A stretch of 64,000 bases of DNA from Ooceraea biroi (taxonomy: Eukaryota > Arthropoda > Insecta > Hymenoptera > Formicidae): positions 3,720,001-3,784,000 of the forward strand of contig NC_039509.1 in NCBI RefSeq assembly GCF_003672135.1. The letters are read 5' to 3'. Both the position numbers and the translations under genes were made by a program. Position 1 is the stretch's first letter, and every line of letters starts with the position of its first letter. Of the stretch, positions 11,364-25,074 are shown one piece after another. The notes under the pieces were generated by a model. That model saw nothing but the letters and a program-made list of their open reading frames with translations, did not search any database and was not told the DNA's origin.

Positions 11364-14291
11364 TTTATGATTAACGAGAGAGTTACGAATAAGAGAAAGA
11401 GAGAATCTTTTTTTTCTCGTCGCTTTTAATTCTATCATTTTGAGACGAGAATTAGTCCTTTGTTTCTTTTTTTCTCTCTCTTCCTGAATGCTAAATAGGT
11501 TGAAATACTGCATTGATCGGGCAACAAGTCATCTCGCGTCTGATCATTGAAAGGAAGATGGTGGCAATAATGTAAGGAGAAATATCGCCGGTATTCGTCA
11601 CGTTCACGACTGGACTCGCCGGATGTGGGAAACAAAGTTCGACGATATATCGCGATCGACATAACTCGATTGCCACTGTCTCTCCCTCTTTCCTCTGCCG
11701 TCTATCCATTCGCCACTCTCTACGGTGGCGCGGGCGTAGTGGCCGCATGTGGATATGAATGATAGATCGCTTCTTCGGGCCCCAATTTCCAGTGCGAGAC
11801 GTATCACGCGTCTAACGTCGCGCGACATTCTCGCCCTTCCGCCTGTCTTCTTCGTCTTGCCTCCACCCTTTCGCCGCTTTTCGTCACCCACGCTTAATGT
11901 ATTCGCCCTCGTTGCACGTGGCACACATGCACACGTGTACGATGGCGGAAAAGTGACGAGCATGAGGCTCAAAGGTGCGATGGCGACTCACAAAACTCGG
12001 GATACGCACGTTCGCTCGTATTCATAATTCATGGCGCTTGCGTCAGATGCTTTGATACATCTTGCTATTCGAGCGGATTCGGGTGGCCTAGGATCATGCA
12101 CGCTCGCTTTTAGTGAAATATTGGAATTCGTGGATTAGGCACCTGTGGCGCTTAAGCCACTCATCCGAACTGTTCATCTTACTTTTGGTGTCTTCGCGCG
12201 CATAACGGCTCTCGTGACGGCTCGACGATGTAAAATGCCAGCGCGGCGGACCTTTTCCCGTCCGCTCGTATATTACGAGTCGACGGCACGTGTTACATCC
12301 CATATAAGCTCATCGTTCATAAAGCCCGTGACCTCGCGCCGCGTCGCGACGACGTGGGTCGGGACGCCGCTGACAAGCGTACACGAGTGTTTCGCCTTGC
12401 AGACGTTTCCTGCGCTGCGATCCATTCGTCTTGGTAAGAACGCGAGTGAGAAATCGAGTTCGAAGTGCGCTTTTAACGAGACAGCCCGAATCCACAAGGG
12501 GATTGTCTGGTCCCTAACGGTGACAAATTTTATAATGTCTATCGTCGGACGAATTCATTAATAACGCAAGCTGTAGTATCACGTTAGTCTTTTCATTGAT
12601 TTCTCCTTAGACTTGATTACGTTATTTCGTTTCTCTTGAACTTTGCATTTAAAGTCCGTAAAATATATAAATGATGACAAGCTTGATAGGAAAGTTCGAA
12701 ATATTATACCAAATATTATGCAGCACGATCCAATTACAATATCTCGAAGTCATCGGTTTAATTCTCGGGATTATTTAGTCAAGGTAAGACTTGCCGGATA
12801 ATCGAGACGTTCTGCAAAGCAACTTATGCGAGCTCGGTAACGTAATATTATATTATCGGCGCACGGCGGATGTTTAGCGAACGAGATTTCGTATGTAAAT
12901 GCTCCCAGGAGTAACTAGCGTTGCACGCTGCACCGGTGCTACAACTCGACGCCGTGGTAATTTAAATTGCGCAACTCCCTGCGAGCGTTAGCGCTTCGCC
13001 TGGAATACCTTGCTCCAGTTTCGGCACACACGCTATAATCGCCGGCTCGCTCGTTATAGCAAAAGCAACATCGATAGTTACAAATGTCCGCTGTCAGACG
13101 TACAAGTCGTTCTCGCCGGTAGTCGGCAATTTACGCTGGCGAACGATCCATGGCAGTGTTCCGCGGTGTATCTCGCGTTGTAACTCGCCGGAAGTATTAA
13201 ATTATTTGCTCCGCGGCATTGCGTGCGGTGTAATTGTTTTGCGCAACTATCGCAACGTGCGCGCGCTTGCAATTTAGCGAAATGTTAATAGGTGAATTTA
13301 ATGCTATCCGAATGAGCGGAAAATGCGAGCGTGCGAGAACCCGCGCCCGCGCGCGCGGCAACGGGGCGAAACGGTAATTAATTTACCGCGCGCGTCCTTT
13401 GTAATCTTTGTAATCTAGCAAAATGAAAAAAAATAATATCGCATAAAACGTTCGCGGTCGATACGACTGGTCGTTTACGTCGGGTGCGTTAGGACGTTAA
13501 CGCGTGCAATTGATGTTATTTTGTGTTGCGGGCGCGTGCTGGCAACATTAAATTCCCGCGATAAAGCGGACTTTAATCTCGCGGGTCTATTTTATTTTTG
13601 CGTCTTGCGGTTGCTTTCGCAACTCGCGTCCAGCGCTCGTTCTTACCTTGTACAAAGATGCTCTGTAACAGTATCATTCCTTTTTTCACGGTATTCCGCC
13701 GGGGTATCAGCCTGCGAAGGTGCAATCGTGATACGCGCACGGACGATATACCATAAGGGAAATCTTGCTTCCGCGCCGTTACGAGCGCAAGCAGTCCTCT
13801 TCTCGCTTTAAGCTCGCAATAGCTTTGTTAGTCACCGGCGCGCACGTGAACGACTACTCGAACATTAAAAGCTCGTTCGAAAGTGCGTAAACGCGAGTGC
13901 GTATCTTCTTTCTACCCCGCCTGCACGGTGCAGTCGTCATCGGCTACCAAGTTTTTCGATCGTAAACGTCCGCGCGTTTACGTATCGCGCTCGCACCTGC
14001 AGTATTCCCGTTTACAGTCGAGCGCCCACACACGATAAGAAATCCACGTCGCTCAATCTCGAAAGCGAACTGACGTATGCGATTCTGCGAGTTTCTTCGT
14101 GTGTCTGTTACTCCTAATTAGTGAAGAAAACGAAAGAGCTCGTTTGCTCGCCGGAAGAAAAAGAAAATCGTAAACGGAGAGACGCGTCGCGACGCGCAGC
14201 GTCGTCTTTACGGGCGGATATAGACGCTGTTTCCGTCGCAAGTGCGAGCGCCGTTGCGCGCCAGATGCACGCCGATTACGCAAAGCGAAAT

Positions 14292-14403
14292 CACACACAC
14301 GCGCGCGCGCGTATGTACGAAACCACCCCTTCGCTCCGTAATTTTTCTTTCTTAGGGGAAAAGCGTCCCCTCGACGCTGTTTAATCACCGCGCGCGCGCG
14401 CGC
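14292..14403. repeat. Two alternating CA/CG tracts (Z-DNA prone)
   Basis: CACACACACGCGCGCGCGCG begins at 14292, and a second CG run, (CG)7 plus one base, lies at 14389-14403. Both are strictly alternating pyrimidine-purine, the sequence class that most readily adopts the left-handed helix. This is unusual density within about 110 bases. Confidence 0.85.
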
Positions 14404-17400
14404 AGGTAACCGCGCCTGGGGGCGAAAGTACAGGGTGCAACGAGAGGCGACGATGGGATGGCGGCTGGCTGCAGCTGCGTTTCGTTGCGAGGCGTTTATC
14501 AAGCGAGTGCATCCATTTGCCGCGGATAGTCGAGACCGTGGCCTGTGATTTGCCGCAACTATCGCCGCCCGCATAAATCATTGACCGCTTCAACCGTAAA
14601 TAATCGCGCTCATGAATCACCGCGTTGTTATTCAGTCGTAAATAATTGGGATTCCTCCGCCTATCCGCGACGGATCAATTTCTCCCGTTTCGGATTTTTC
14701 CGAGAGGCCTTTCCATCGTTACGTTACGACGAGACTGCCGATTCATTATCATCCGTTCGGAGCATAAGTAATGTCGAAGCGCAAGTAATGTCGCGCGGAT
14801 CCTTTTTGCTTGACCTCGTTACGTTTCTCGTCCCGCGCTCGTGCTTTCTTCTCCCCCTTCCCTCTCTTCCTTTGCTCTCGAGTCAGAGTCCCTTTGTGCT
14901 GATTACAACTGCTAATTAGATCGATATTTCGCCGACTCCGCTAGCTTTATAATTAAATTAATAATGCAATATCGTTAATAATTATCGTAATGCGGATCCT
15001 TTATCTCCGCGAGCTAATTTTAGTCGCGGCGCTGATTCGATGGAACGGTGTATAACGAAACGCGAAGTCATCCGTGCGAATAACTCGGCTTTTTGTAGAA
15101 TGCGTAATGCCTTTTAATTTTTGCCGAGCGGTGCGTAGAGAAATTCGAGATTCAACCTGGTTTTTCCATGAAAACGACGGTAGCGGGTCGTAACCGGCGC
15201 GTAACCTCGTGCATCACGTATTCTCTACGTCATTTCTACCTCCTCGTCCCCGCGCCTCTCGCATTCCCGCCCCTTCGGACCACCTCTCTTTTTTCACGGC
15301 ACTGCTCGTAATTACGCGCGGAATAAAAGAAAAGCGCTCGCGGACGAAAGCGTACCTGTAAAAGCCAATTCGTTTTATTGTATGCAATCCAGCGCGTTAA
15401 TACAAAACCACCATGATTTATCTCGCGGAGAAATGCACGAGATAAGGACGCTAGTTCACTAGTTGCCCTTATCGCGTAATCGAGGAAGAACTCGCGCTGT
15501 GCCCATTTTCATGTTATTTCGTTGCTGGAAATCAAATTTGCAGTGCGTTCGCTTCAGGCAAATTTTTGGACGAAGAAAAAAGAATGAAAAAAGCTCTGCA
15601 AATCCGTCAAAATAACGCCTATTCGCAAATGTGCTCGCGCAAACATGGGCGCGAAACGCGTCGTCTAAAAATTGTACTGAATTTAATATACACTTTATAT
15701 ATGATTCATAAACATCACTCTGTTCTTTATGAAATTCATGAATATGATTTTTACGAGTTACATGCGTGATTTATATGTAACATGCAATGTATATGCACGT
15801 TTGAGAGTATCGACATTTTTGACAATTACATTTTTCATCAATCCACACGAACGCAACAGGCGGCTTCGATGTGTCCATGTACAACACATCTACGTTTCAC
15901 CGAAACCTATAGTTATTTTTTTCCATCCGCCGCGTTATGGAAGGCGCTTTTTTTACGCGTGTTAACTTATTGCTTTTTCTCATTGTTCCTCTCGTCTTTT
16001 AGCGCGTATGTCGCCACGATAATGAAATTTTCGTGCAGTTAGTCGGTAACTGTTGATGGTACACGCAGCAAGAATGTTAACTTGATTGCGTTGATACTTT
16101 CACCGTTGCTTTGTCGCTATTACATGTCGCGGTTCTGTTGAATAATCATATAATCCACGTTTTATTATACGATAAAGGGAAGAGCGCGAGGAAACAGCGT
16201 TTCCCGAAAAATCCGCTGATTAATCATGCCACGAATTAATTACCGACAACGCGGCCGCTAATTCGCTCGTCGCGCGAACGAAAATGTCCATTCTGCTCGT
16301 TACAAAGGCCGAAAATTTTAATTTATGTAACGGGCACCGTAACAGGCACGAAGAGGCGCGCGTTAACAATCGCGGTCGTGCGCTATTATTTGACACGAAG
16401 TATCTCGTATAACTGTGTACCCGTAATTACCGTAATTCGCGGAATCACGGAAACGCGCGTGCGCGCTGTATCGGTAAAATAATTTTCCGGCGAGAACATT
16501 ACTCCTGCCAAATGTACTCCGCGCGCAACAGACACAAAAAAAAGAGGAGGAAAAAATTATTCTACGTACAACGACGACGTATACCGGTTGGTTTTAAAAG
16601 GTTACCGCCGCGCGCATTGAAGTTTTTACATGGCCGGTAATAACTTTTAATGAAAACAAATGGTGGTATCGTAGCCCGGGGGAGTGTTTCGCACACATCC
16701 CCCGTATAACTGCTACAGTCGTTCTGGGCTCGCTGTTTATACAGGGTGTCCCCGAAGCGTTGCGCAGTTCTTTCCTCTGCAGATTAACGAGTTTGGGATT
16801 GTTTCATTTTTCCAATGTGCATTCAGTTGCAGTCATGCCGCTGAAATCGTACTTCTCGCGATTTCGTCAGTTTTGAAATTTGATTCGGAATGTTCTGGCG
16901 AAGAATTTGAGTACGCACACATTAGCGCGTCATTGTCAAGATGAAGTAAATTGAACGAAAGGATGGGATACTTAATCTTGCCTACCTTTACGTAATTTAA
17001 TTCGTGCGGATTTCTTAGCGCTTACTGACGTATGATTTTATAATTGATGACACTCGAAGATTGAAATGATTTTTACAATCATCTGTGTTGCTTCCTGCTT
17101 CTTTTAGCTCGTTACTTTTACGGTTGAGAAGAGGCAATTTCCGATGCACCTTCACCAGCTCAATACGCATACTAAGCCCAGGAAAGGGGAAAATTTAGCC
17201 AATGCTTCGAACCTGATTCTGTTTGTTAACGAAAGCATAAAATGAACTAACTGTCGGTGCCTATTGTTTTCACCGGACTACATTTATCGATATAATGGAA
17301 CCGCGACTATAGTAGATCACACGGTTTTCGATTCGCGCTTATTCAAAACGCGCCCGTTGTTCAATTCAGTTTTCAGTGTAACTTCAACCTCTTGTGTTTC

Positions 17401-18517
17401 TACGATTTTGCAATTAGATATTTCGTAAATAGGGGGAGCGCGCTGTTCGCTCGTCTGCCAGTTCGTCATTTATTTTGCGCGCCGGCGTTAGTCGTGATTA
17501 GTAGCGACGCAAATAATTATTGCTAATTGCCGAGTGGGCTACGAAACGTCATCGCGCTGTCGGTTGCGGATTTAATATAATATCACAATGGAATTCAATT
17601 TAGAACGAAATTAATGGTAGAAACTATATTATCGTAAATACAATCGAGAAATGCTTTATAATTAATTATGACTATTTTCGCGGAAATGGCATGACTGCGT
17701 GTTTTCAAACTCACGTTCATGCTAGTCATCCTGTTGTCAGCCATCTCATATCTTACGACATGCATTTGCCGCCTGTAAACAAGTACAATGTGTGTTACCA
17801 TCAAATAATAATAGTGTACATTATCGCATTTTTAAAATAAATATGTTTGTTCCTGAAAAACATATTCTCTTGTTTTAATACATTAATATCCTTTTTCGCA
17901 ATTATTGATGCATCAGAAAATATTATTTCCATTACTTTCTAGGCTGCGAGTTTGAAATATTCCTATATTTACATTTTAAGAAAATATTTTTCCTCTTACG
18001 ATATTTTCAATATACAAAGTTAATTGTCAAAGTCGACAAACGAGCGACCGTGTAGTACAATAGCTAACAAGCAAACGAAAGAGAGGCGATTGTCGATCGA
18101 GGGTGGCGCGCGTAGTACGGGGATCGAGAGAAAAAACCGAGGGAAAGCACCTCCGCGTCGCTTCGGGGCTGCAGGTGGCAGGGTAAACGGGTAGGGATCG
18201 CTGTAATTACGCGATTCTCGCGGGGCCGCCGAGGGAGGATCTGCGGGTACGATCGCCTGTACGGACGCCGGTGAAGATTACACACAGCGGAAGGTATGCG
18301 TGCGTGTGCGTGTGCATGCGAGTGTGCGTTCATTGCAATTCCGAATGGAATTTTTAATCGATTCCGCACAATTTTCCCTTTGCTCGCGGCTTGCCAATTT
18401 TGTCAATGCAGAATCACGCGGATCGATGTCTCGTTCGGCAATCGCGCGGATTGACGCGAAATTTCTTATGCGACGCCACGTCGTCGATCTCGCGTCGACC
18501 GTTCGATTGCGTTGCAT

Positions 18518-18539
18518 AATAATAGCGTAATAATAGCGT
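18518..18539. repeat. 11-bp perfect tandem duplication
   Basis: AATAATAGCGT is present twice head to tail. It is probably a replication-slippage product. Confidence 0.85.
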
Positions 18540-19060
18540 TTTGTACTCTGTAATAATTTCTCTTAACTCGGGTATGTAATTTTCCGCAACCCAGGAAGCG
18601 AAAGGCGTCGAGTTCTCCAGAAGATGATCTTAGCGGGATAATTTCCCCAGAGGCTACATCACTTTTGTAGGCTTCTTGTTATCTTTCCCGGAATAAACTC
18701 GGCAACGCGTTAAGCAGACGTTACCTCGTAATCATAATATCACGCTTGTTTTATTATTCGCATTACTTCGCTCCGCGTGTTGTCTCGTCTGGACTCGGGG
18801 CACGTTGTCACGAACGCTCGATCAACCCTCTCGATCTTCGCGAGAAGTTTCGGCGTTCTGTATCATGATGACGCGTCACGTTTCCGGTACTGCATCTCGG
18901 TTACGTCCGATTTAACGGCGAGGATTATTACAGCAGCACGAGTTTCATTGATCATAGTTAAAAAAAAAACGCACACACAGAACACGCGGATGCGTCGTCT
19001 GCGCTGATAGCCGTGACATAAAGCGAACGTGCGGCGCGCCTGAACGATGTTCAGTTCGGG

Positions 19061-19770
19061 TTGTAAACAATGCACGATATACGGTACGACTCGCCGTTAC
19101 CGCTGGATACACCCCTTTTGCAACAATAATTTATCGCACGAACATTCATACGCGACGCTCCGTTTTCATCTATTACCCTCGCACGTCGCGCACACTGCAG
19201 TTGCACGGCCGTATTTCGCAGCGTTTTTACACTGGCCGAAACGAGAGCGAACTGCCTTGACAAAGCGCTTTAGTAGCCGCAAGCCTTCTGATTCTCTGAA
19301 GATGACTCTCAGATTTACACAAAGAAATTTCGATAGGAATTTTCAAAATTTTCCAAACGACGACAATATGTATCACGTTTGGGTAATGTATTATGCGACT
19401 CGGTAATTTGCTGCTGATTATAAGTTGCTGCACTTTGATGCACATTGTTGAGTCTGATCGAAAGGCAGCTTGATCATTTCGGAAAGAGAGATTGAATCGC
19501 GCTCTCGGTCTTCATGAAATTCGCGGCGCGGCTCCATTGCCGCATATAATTTACCGCACACCGCCGGTATACGGAGGGAGAAAAAAAAGGGGGTGGACCT
19601 GCGGCAATGTTACACGTGTCGCATGCGTTACATGTGATGGTCGCGCAGATATGTATGTACCTTGTAAACGATGTTCGTGGCACGACTCGCGTACAGCCGC
19701 GCAACAACCAACGCTGCAACCGGATACACCCGTTTTTCGCAACGATAATTCATCGTGCCCGAACGTTTTA
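19061..19770. repeat. Diverged segment pair (19061-19147 and 19662-19770)
   Basis: The two segments share an ordered set of blocks: TTGTAAAC.ATG, then ACGACTCGC, then GGATACACCC, then GCAACRATAATT.ATCG and finally GAAC. They are about 600 bases apart, in the same orientation, with small indels between blocks. This looks like an old local duplication or two copies of a decayed repeat family. No coding potential supports either copy. Confidence 0.5.
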
Positions 19771-20948
19771 AATGCGAGTGCGTTTGCTGGTGCACCGATC
19801 CCAGCATTTTTCGCCGGATCTTTTTTCATTAGAGACTGGTACGCGGCATACTGTGCAGCGGGAAAGAAAAATACACCGCGTAACCGCGGGAAAGCCCGCG
19901 AATCCTTAATTTGCGTGCTTTTTTCTGGCAATGGTAACTGCAATTAGAAAGTTTGGAAACGTTGCTCTCATTATTAGCGTAACAGTTTGTACTGCTTATT
20001 TCTTGTGAGATTATTTGTCGTGTTGTAATTTATGCGATACGGAAATGTGGGTTTAAATTTAAAGTTCGATTACAGTTAAGTAACAGGGAAAACGTTTATT
20101 AGCAGACTTATTCCAGAAACGATACGAGATATAAAATATATATTGATCGTTGCTTGTTCACATATCATCGGTAATTGGCCCTTATCATTCCATTCCACTC
20201 GCTATTTCGTCTTCCGCATTTTCCACGTAAGTGCCATCAAATATTTATCTTTATTACAATGTATCGATGCGCTATCAAGCGTATTCGTGCACGGTGGCGC
20301 ATCGCTATGGGCGTAATTGGCGATGTCAGCGTATCTCGACGACGGGGAAAAGATTTTTCATCGAAATTGCTTTGCTTCTCCCGCGAATAGATCCCGGCGC
20401 TCTTTGAAAGCCCAGGCAATTTGCGTCCACTGCTCGTTCGAGCGATGGATTCATAATACGCGTTTACATGCAACGGTATTGATACCGTATACATGTGTCT
20501 ATAACGCGCCGTACACTAATATACTCGTATTTCAAACTGCCATTCACCACTGTATATATATAACCTTCCCTTTTAATTATTTATCGATTAAAACAAGCGG
20601 TACGCACGCGCATTCAAAGATTACTATCGATTGCTCTTAAAACGTTACGATTATTAACATGACGGTGATCGTAAAGGAGAAAACTGCTCGTTGCAAATCG
20701 ACGTATTTACGATGAGACGTCTCCTGCTGTTTTTCGATTTCGCAAGCAATTGTCGATTAGCGTCTACGTTACCTTCAACGTTACGTATCCTTTGAATTCA
20801 AGTTTTATCGTCCCATAGCCCGGCGGTTAGAGCGTGCATTACGGTAATACGACGAAATCGTGGTCGTCGTAGCGAAACGAGAGACCGCGGAAACGACGCG
20901 ACGGGGAAGAAACCGCCGTAAATTTTCCAGCGACGAGCAGCCGCCGGT

Positions 20949-21000
20949 TGCTGCTGCTGCTATGCTGCTGCTATGCTACTGCTGCTGCTGCTGCTGCTGC
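20949..21000. repeat. (TGC/CTG)n trinucleotide repeat, interrupted
   Basis: CTG/TGC units with two TATGC-type interruptions and a pure run at 20979-21000. In one frame it would give poly-Leu, in others poly-Ala or poly-Cys; on the minus strand it gives poly-Gln or poly-Ser. No splice sites or sustained frame place it in an exon. Confidence 0.92.
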
Positions 21001-24000
21001 AAATATGCAGCCATGTCAAATGCACAAAGCGAGATCGCCCAATCATCCCGCCTGTCGTAAGCGTTTTCACGCCTTCGTCACTGGTGCTTTGGAAAACGAT
21101 GAACAAAGAAAATTGCTGCTGGCTCTCGTGTTACTCGCAAATTTCCCTCGTACTCCCTCATGTTCCCTCCCTCCGCGATCGGTCATCCGCAGAAAAATTG
21201 CGAGAATCAACCAACGACAATGAGGTTTTCACTGCCGACGCTTCATCTTGCAGCCGCAACGTGTTGCAACTGCACGTGGTATCCTTGAAACAAAGGGATG
21301 AATCCAGGGCCCGTGAATCAATGTGTGCGTATTTATATTATATTTTCCCATGGAAAATTCGTGAGCGCTATCTTTGTGTGGCGGGCGCGTGCAAATGAAA
21401 AGGTTTTCACGAGTGACGTTTCGCGTGATCTGCGGCAGGACTACCCACGCTCCGACGCTGGGCACGCATTTTTTTTCACCCTCGCATTTGTCCCAAGGGG
21501 AAAACCACGCACGAAGCTCTCGCGAGAAGCGCTCGCCTGCGGACTCGCGCGATTTTTCGCGAAGCTCGGCAGGCCCTTTGCGATTCGTGATTGTGTTGAT
21601 GGTGATGGTTGCACCATAAAGAAATGATTGTATCAACCGAATCAATATGGGGTTTCCGACACGCGTCGCGCATAATCCCTTCGGTGCACTCTTCATTTAG
21701 TAAAATTCCCGTTACTGTAGGGCACTTTGATTTTCAGAGTGAGACGCAGAATAAGAACGAGGGAGGAGGACGAAGAGGGTTGCTTGTGTTTACGAGCGCG
21801 GCCCGCGTTATGGTCGAGGAAATCTACGTTGCGTTTTCGTGTGCGCTTTGTGCATGTATATACGTAAGCGATATGAGCGAGTGCTCGCGTCGCGAGTGCG
21901 CCTGCATGCGGCCGCACCGGCACATATCCGCATTGTTATGGCTACATTTCCGGTTGTTTGTCGTGCGAGAAGGGACTTGGCAGTTCGCCGTAGTTCGCGA
22001 ACGTGCACCCTTTCCTCCTCTCTCGGTCATGCGAGCTCGTATGTGCGCGCATAATGTCGTTATCTCGACTTCTTCTCCATTCTTTGCAATCGATGGAATC
22101 GCGCCGCAAAAAGCTTTCCCCTCCTCTCCCGCCGTCGGCGATATTTTGGATCCTAAACGTCGCGATTTTTCCCGATGGAATTTTGCGCGTGACATTTCTT
22201 GAACGCTCGCCAAATCTGCACGCTATCGTTCTAATGGGAATATAAAAATATATTGCGGTTATCTTTCTTATTCTCGGATGAAATTCGTCACGTCCGGAAC
22301 GCTTGCCAAGAGCGTCTTCGCATTATTTTCCTTTCTCGGGTAAGAGGGATGAGAAAAGAGGAAGAAGGGGCGATTTTGACGTGTCTCGCGTGGGACGATT
22401 GCGTTCTCGAGAGACTCAATTTCACGAGGAAACCGAAATAATTGTCACGCACCTCCGCGTCGCGTCTCGCGATAAATAATCACTTGGGCGCCGTTTATTG
22501 GAAATTCTGGATCGGTGACTGCTGATTAATGTCCCGAAATCGGAATCCAGCGCGCCAGCATGAAATCGCGGCCGTATCCGCCGTTTCATTCGGTTTTTTG
22601 CGGGCCATATATCGGCCGGTAGCGTTCTCTTTTATTTGGGCGCGCGGCGCGAAGTGAAATTCAATTTGTCGATTTGCATACGCGTCGGAATAAAATCTAT
22701 CAAGCTTCCGAGAGAGGGTTGTAGTTTCCGTTTGTTATTACTTCTTCCTAAATCCCGAACAATCGGCTCTTCATCATCCGGAAGCGCGTTCCAGCGGCGC
22801 GTCGACGTTTCGTGAAAAATTTTATCTGCTAAAATATCCAAACGTGACAAAGTCGCGCTTTTAAGCCGCGAGTTAATATTTACCGTAGTCAGCGCTCTTA
22901 TTTCGCGGCATTTATTTAATACTTCTCTCGTTTCTCCGCGCGTTTTCGTCGGAAAATTCGCTGTTGTCGTTTCTCACCGGGAACAAGAGACACTATAAAC
23001 TGTCTCGCAGGAAATATCGTATCGCAATACCGTGCGGCAACATCTTCGACCTCCGGCTAAACTGTCCCGACTTGGCGAGCAACTTGGTACCGGCGATCGT
23101 CGATTTTATCGACGAGCTGTTAGATATACTAGATATATTATAGGCGAGCGCGCACTGAGAATGCAGTTTAAAGACGGCTTCTGGATTAACGTCGACGTGG
23201 TGGCGCGAAATGTTGGTTTAGATTTTTCTAAAAATGCCAGGGGTGAGAAAGGGCACAACATGGTACGAGCGACTGGGAATCAATGGGGAGTGCTGGCAAA
23301 AGAGCGCTCTTGAAACCCTTGTAAAAACGTACGTCGTAACTGCCTCACGTTTATCAGTTCTTTTTCCGGAGCGTTCCATGAGCACGCCGGATATTCCATC
23401 CCCCGAGGGATAGCAAGCGGGGTTGACTTTCGTCCTTGACCGAGCGCGTGTAACGGCGTGTATCGAGAACGACGTCGATACGGCGCGATGCTCGTACGTG
23501 CTCCGCTCCGGTTTTCAGAGGTTCTCCTCTCGCCGTATCCATTACCGTAATCTTCCGCCTTGCCGAGCGGGAACGCCGGATTCCGACTTTGAAGGCTCGC
23601 GTTTGCCGCCAAAGGCGAAAGTCGCATCGGAAAGTCCTCTCGTTCTTCCGGCTCGAACTCGAAATCGATTTAACTTGCGGCGTCTCTCTCGGCGCACCCT
23701 TCCGCTCCCGTTTATTCGATGCTCGCGACAAAAGTGATTCCGACCAGAAAAACAGTCTCTCGTAACTGAGAACGGAGAGATATACCGTTCACCGTATAAT
23801 TTGTCGACCGTGCATGCACAAACGAACGACTAAATCGCGAGCGCGCTCTCCGCTGTTGTAAAAACGCTTCTCGCTCGCATAATGCGAGTCATAAATCACG
23901 GTCCTCAGGACAGATTCGATTAATTGCACGACATCATGGAAATGATCCTCGTGTGTCATAAGCGGACCGAGGCTCCGCCAAATTGTATCCGATTCCCCAT

Positions 24001-24263
24001 CGCACCAACGGTGCTACCACAATGCCGACCATAAAAACAGGATTACCGGAAAGCAACGGAAATGGTAGCGAAAGGGATGAGGAGGGGATGAAAAAGTTTT
24101 CGCGGTTGCTAAAATGGAAAAGTGTAGAGACGGAGGGGAAAAGGGGAGGACGGGGAATCGACGGGTATTGTTTTCCGGTAGCAGGTGCCATTTTCGCGAA
24201 TGGCACAGTTACCGTGCATTCACTCCGTGGCGGCACATCGTACACGCACATATCGAGAAGGGT

Positions 24264-24281
24264 AGGAGGAGGAGGAGGAGG
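24264..24281. repeat. (AGG)6 trinucleotide repeat
   Basis: A short perfect AGG run in a purine-rich setting. Confidence 0.9.
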
Positions 24282-24844
24282 GCATACGGTTTTATACGCA
24301 GCCTGTTCAGAGATGTTCGTGCACCCTGCTCAAAGACCCATTACGAAAATGGCCATTAAAATAAATTACTCTCATCGTGCGCGGCGCCATGTCGATGGCT
24401 TCCCGATGGTCGGCTGACCAGCTCGAAAGCCGCGAATACGTGACGCGGAAATAGTCGGCGGTACGAATCAATTTACGTAAATAATAGGGGGAGGCAGCAT
24501 GCGGCTCGCGCCTCGACCGCTAACAATGGGAAAATTCGCACAACCGGAAACGCGGACGGCGCTGCCCATTAAATCGGACGCATTAAGGATGTCACACGCG
24601 AGCTTCTGCAACCTTCCGATTTTGATTCCGATCCCGAGCCCGACCGGGTCGCGTACATTCCGTGGTCTCTGGTATCGGAAAAATTGCGTTTCAGTTTCTC
24701 CGGATTATAGGGAGCAGATTGCGAACGTTGGACGTCGTGTGGTGGCGTTTATGCTGGGGGATCGCGGGAAACTGACGTCATGCGCGAGTTGTTAATGGAA
24801 ACTGCAGGGAACGTAGGAATATAGAGAGAAAACAGCGGATATTG

Positions 24845-24864
24845 TAATAATAATAATAATAATA
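24845..24864. repeat. (TAA)n trinucleotide repeat
   Basis: About six TAA units beside an AT-rich stretch. The run places stop codons in one frame. Confidence 0.9.
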
Positions 24865-25027
24865 TTTGTTGCAATTTCTCGATAGAGATACTCGCGGATC
24901 TCTCATCGGCGATGTTATTACAAAAGCGTATTTTTTTCCTATTGCGCCCACAGTTCCCTCGTTTCTCTTTTTTCTTTTTATTTTATTTTATTTTTTAATT
25001 ATTGTAGTGCATAATATTTTAATCGGT

Positions 25028-25074
25028 AAACAAAGCGCCCTTTGTTTGTGCACTTGGTATCTATATATATAGAT
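25028..25074. repeat. Two adjacent inverted repeats
   Basis: AAACAAAG-CGCC-CTTTGTTT at 25028-25047 is an exact 8-bp stem with a four-base loop. Twelve bases later ATCTATATATATAGAT at 25059-25074 is a perfect 16-bp palindrome. Neither is next to a recognised gene end. Confidence 0.6.

Noticed and set aside
20816..20860. tRNA-like phrase GGCGGTTAGAGCG
   Set aside because: It resembles a D-arm region, but no acceptor stem, anticodon arm or GGTTCRANNCC T-arm follows at the required spacing.
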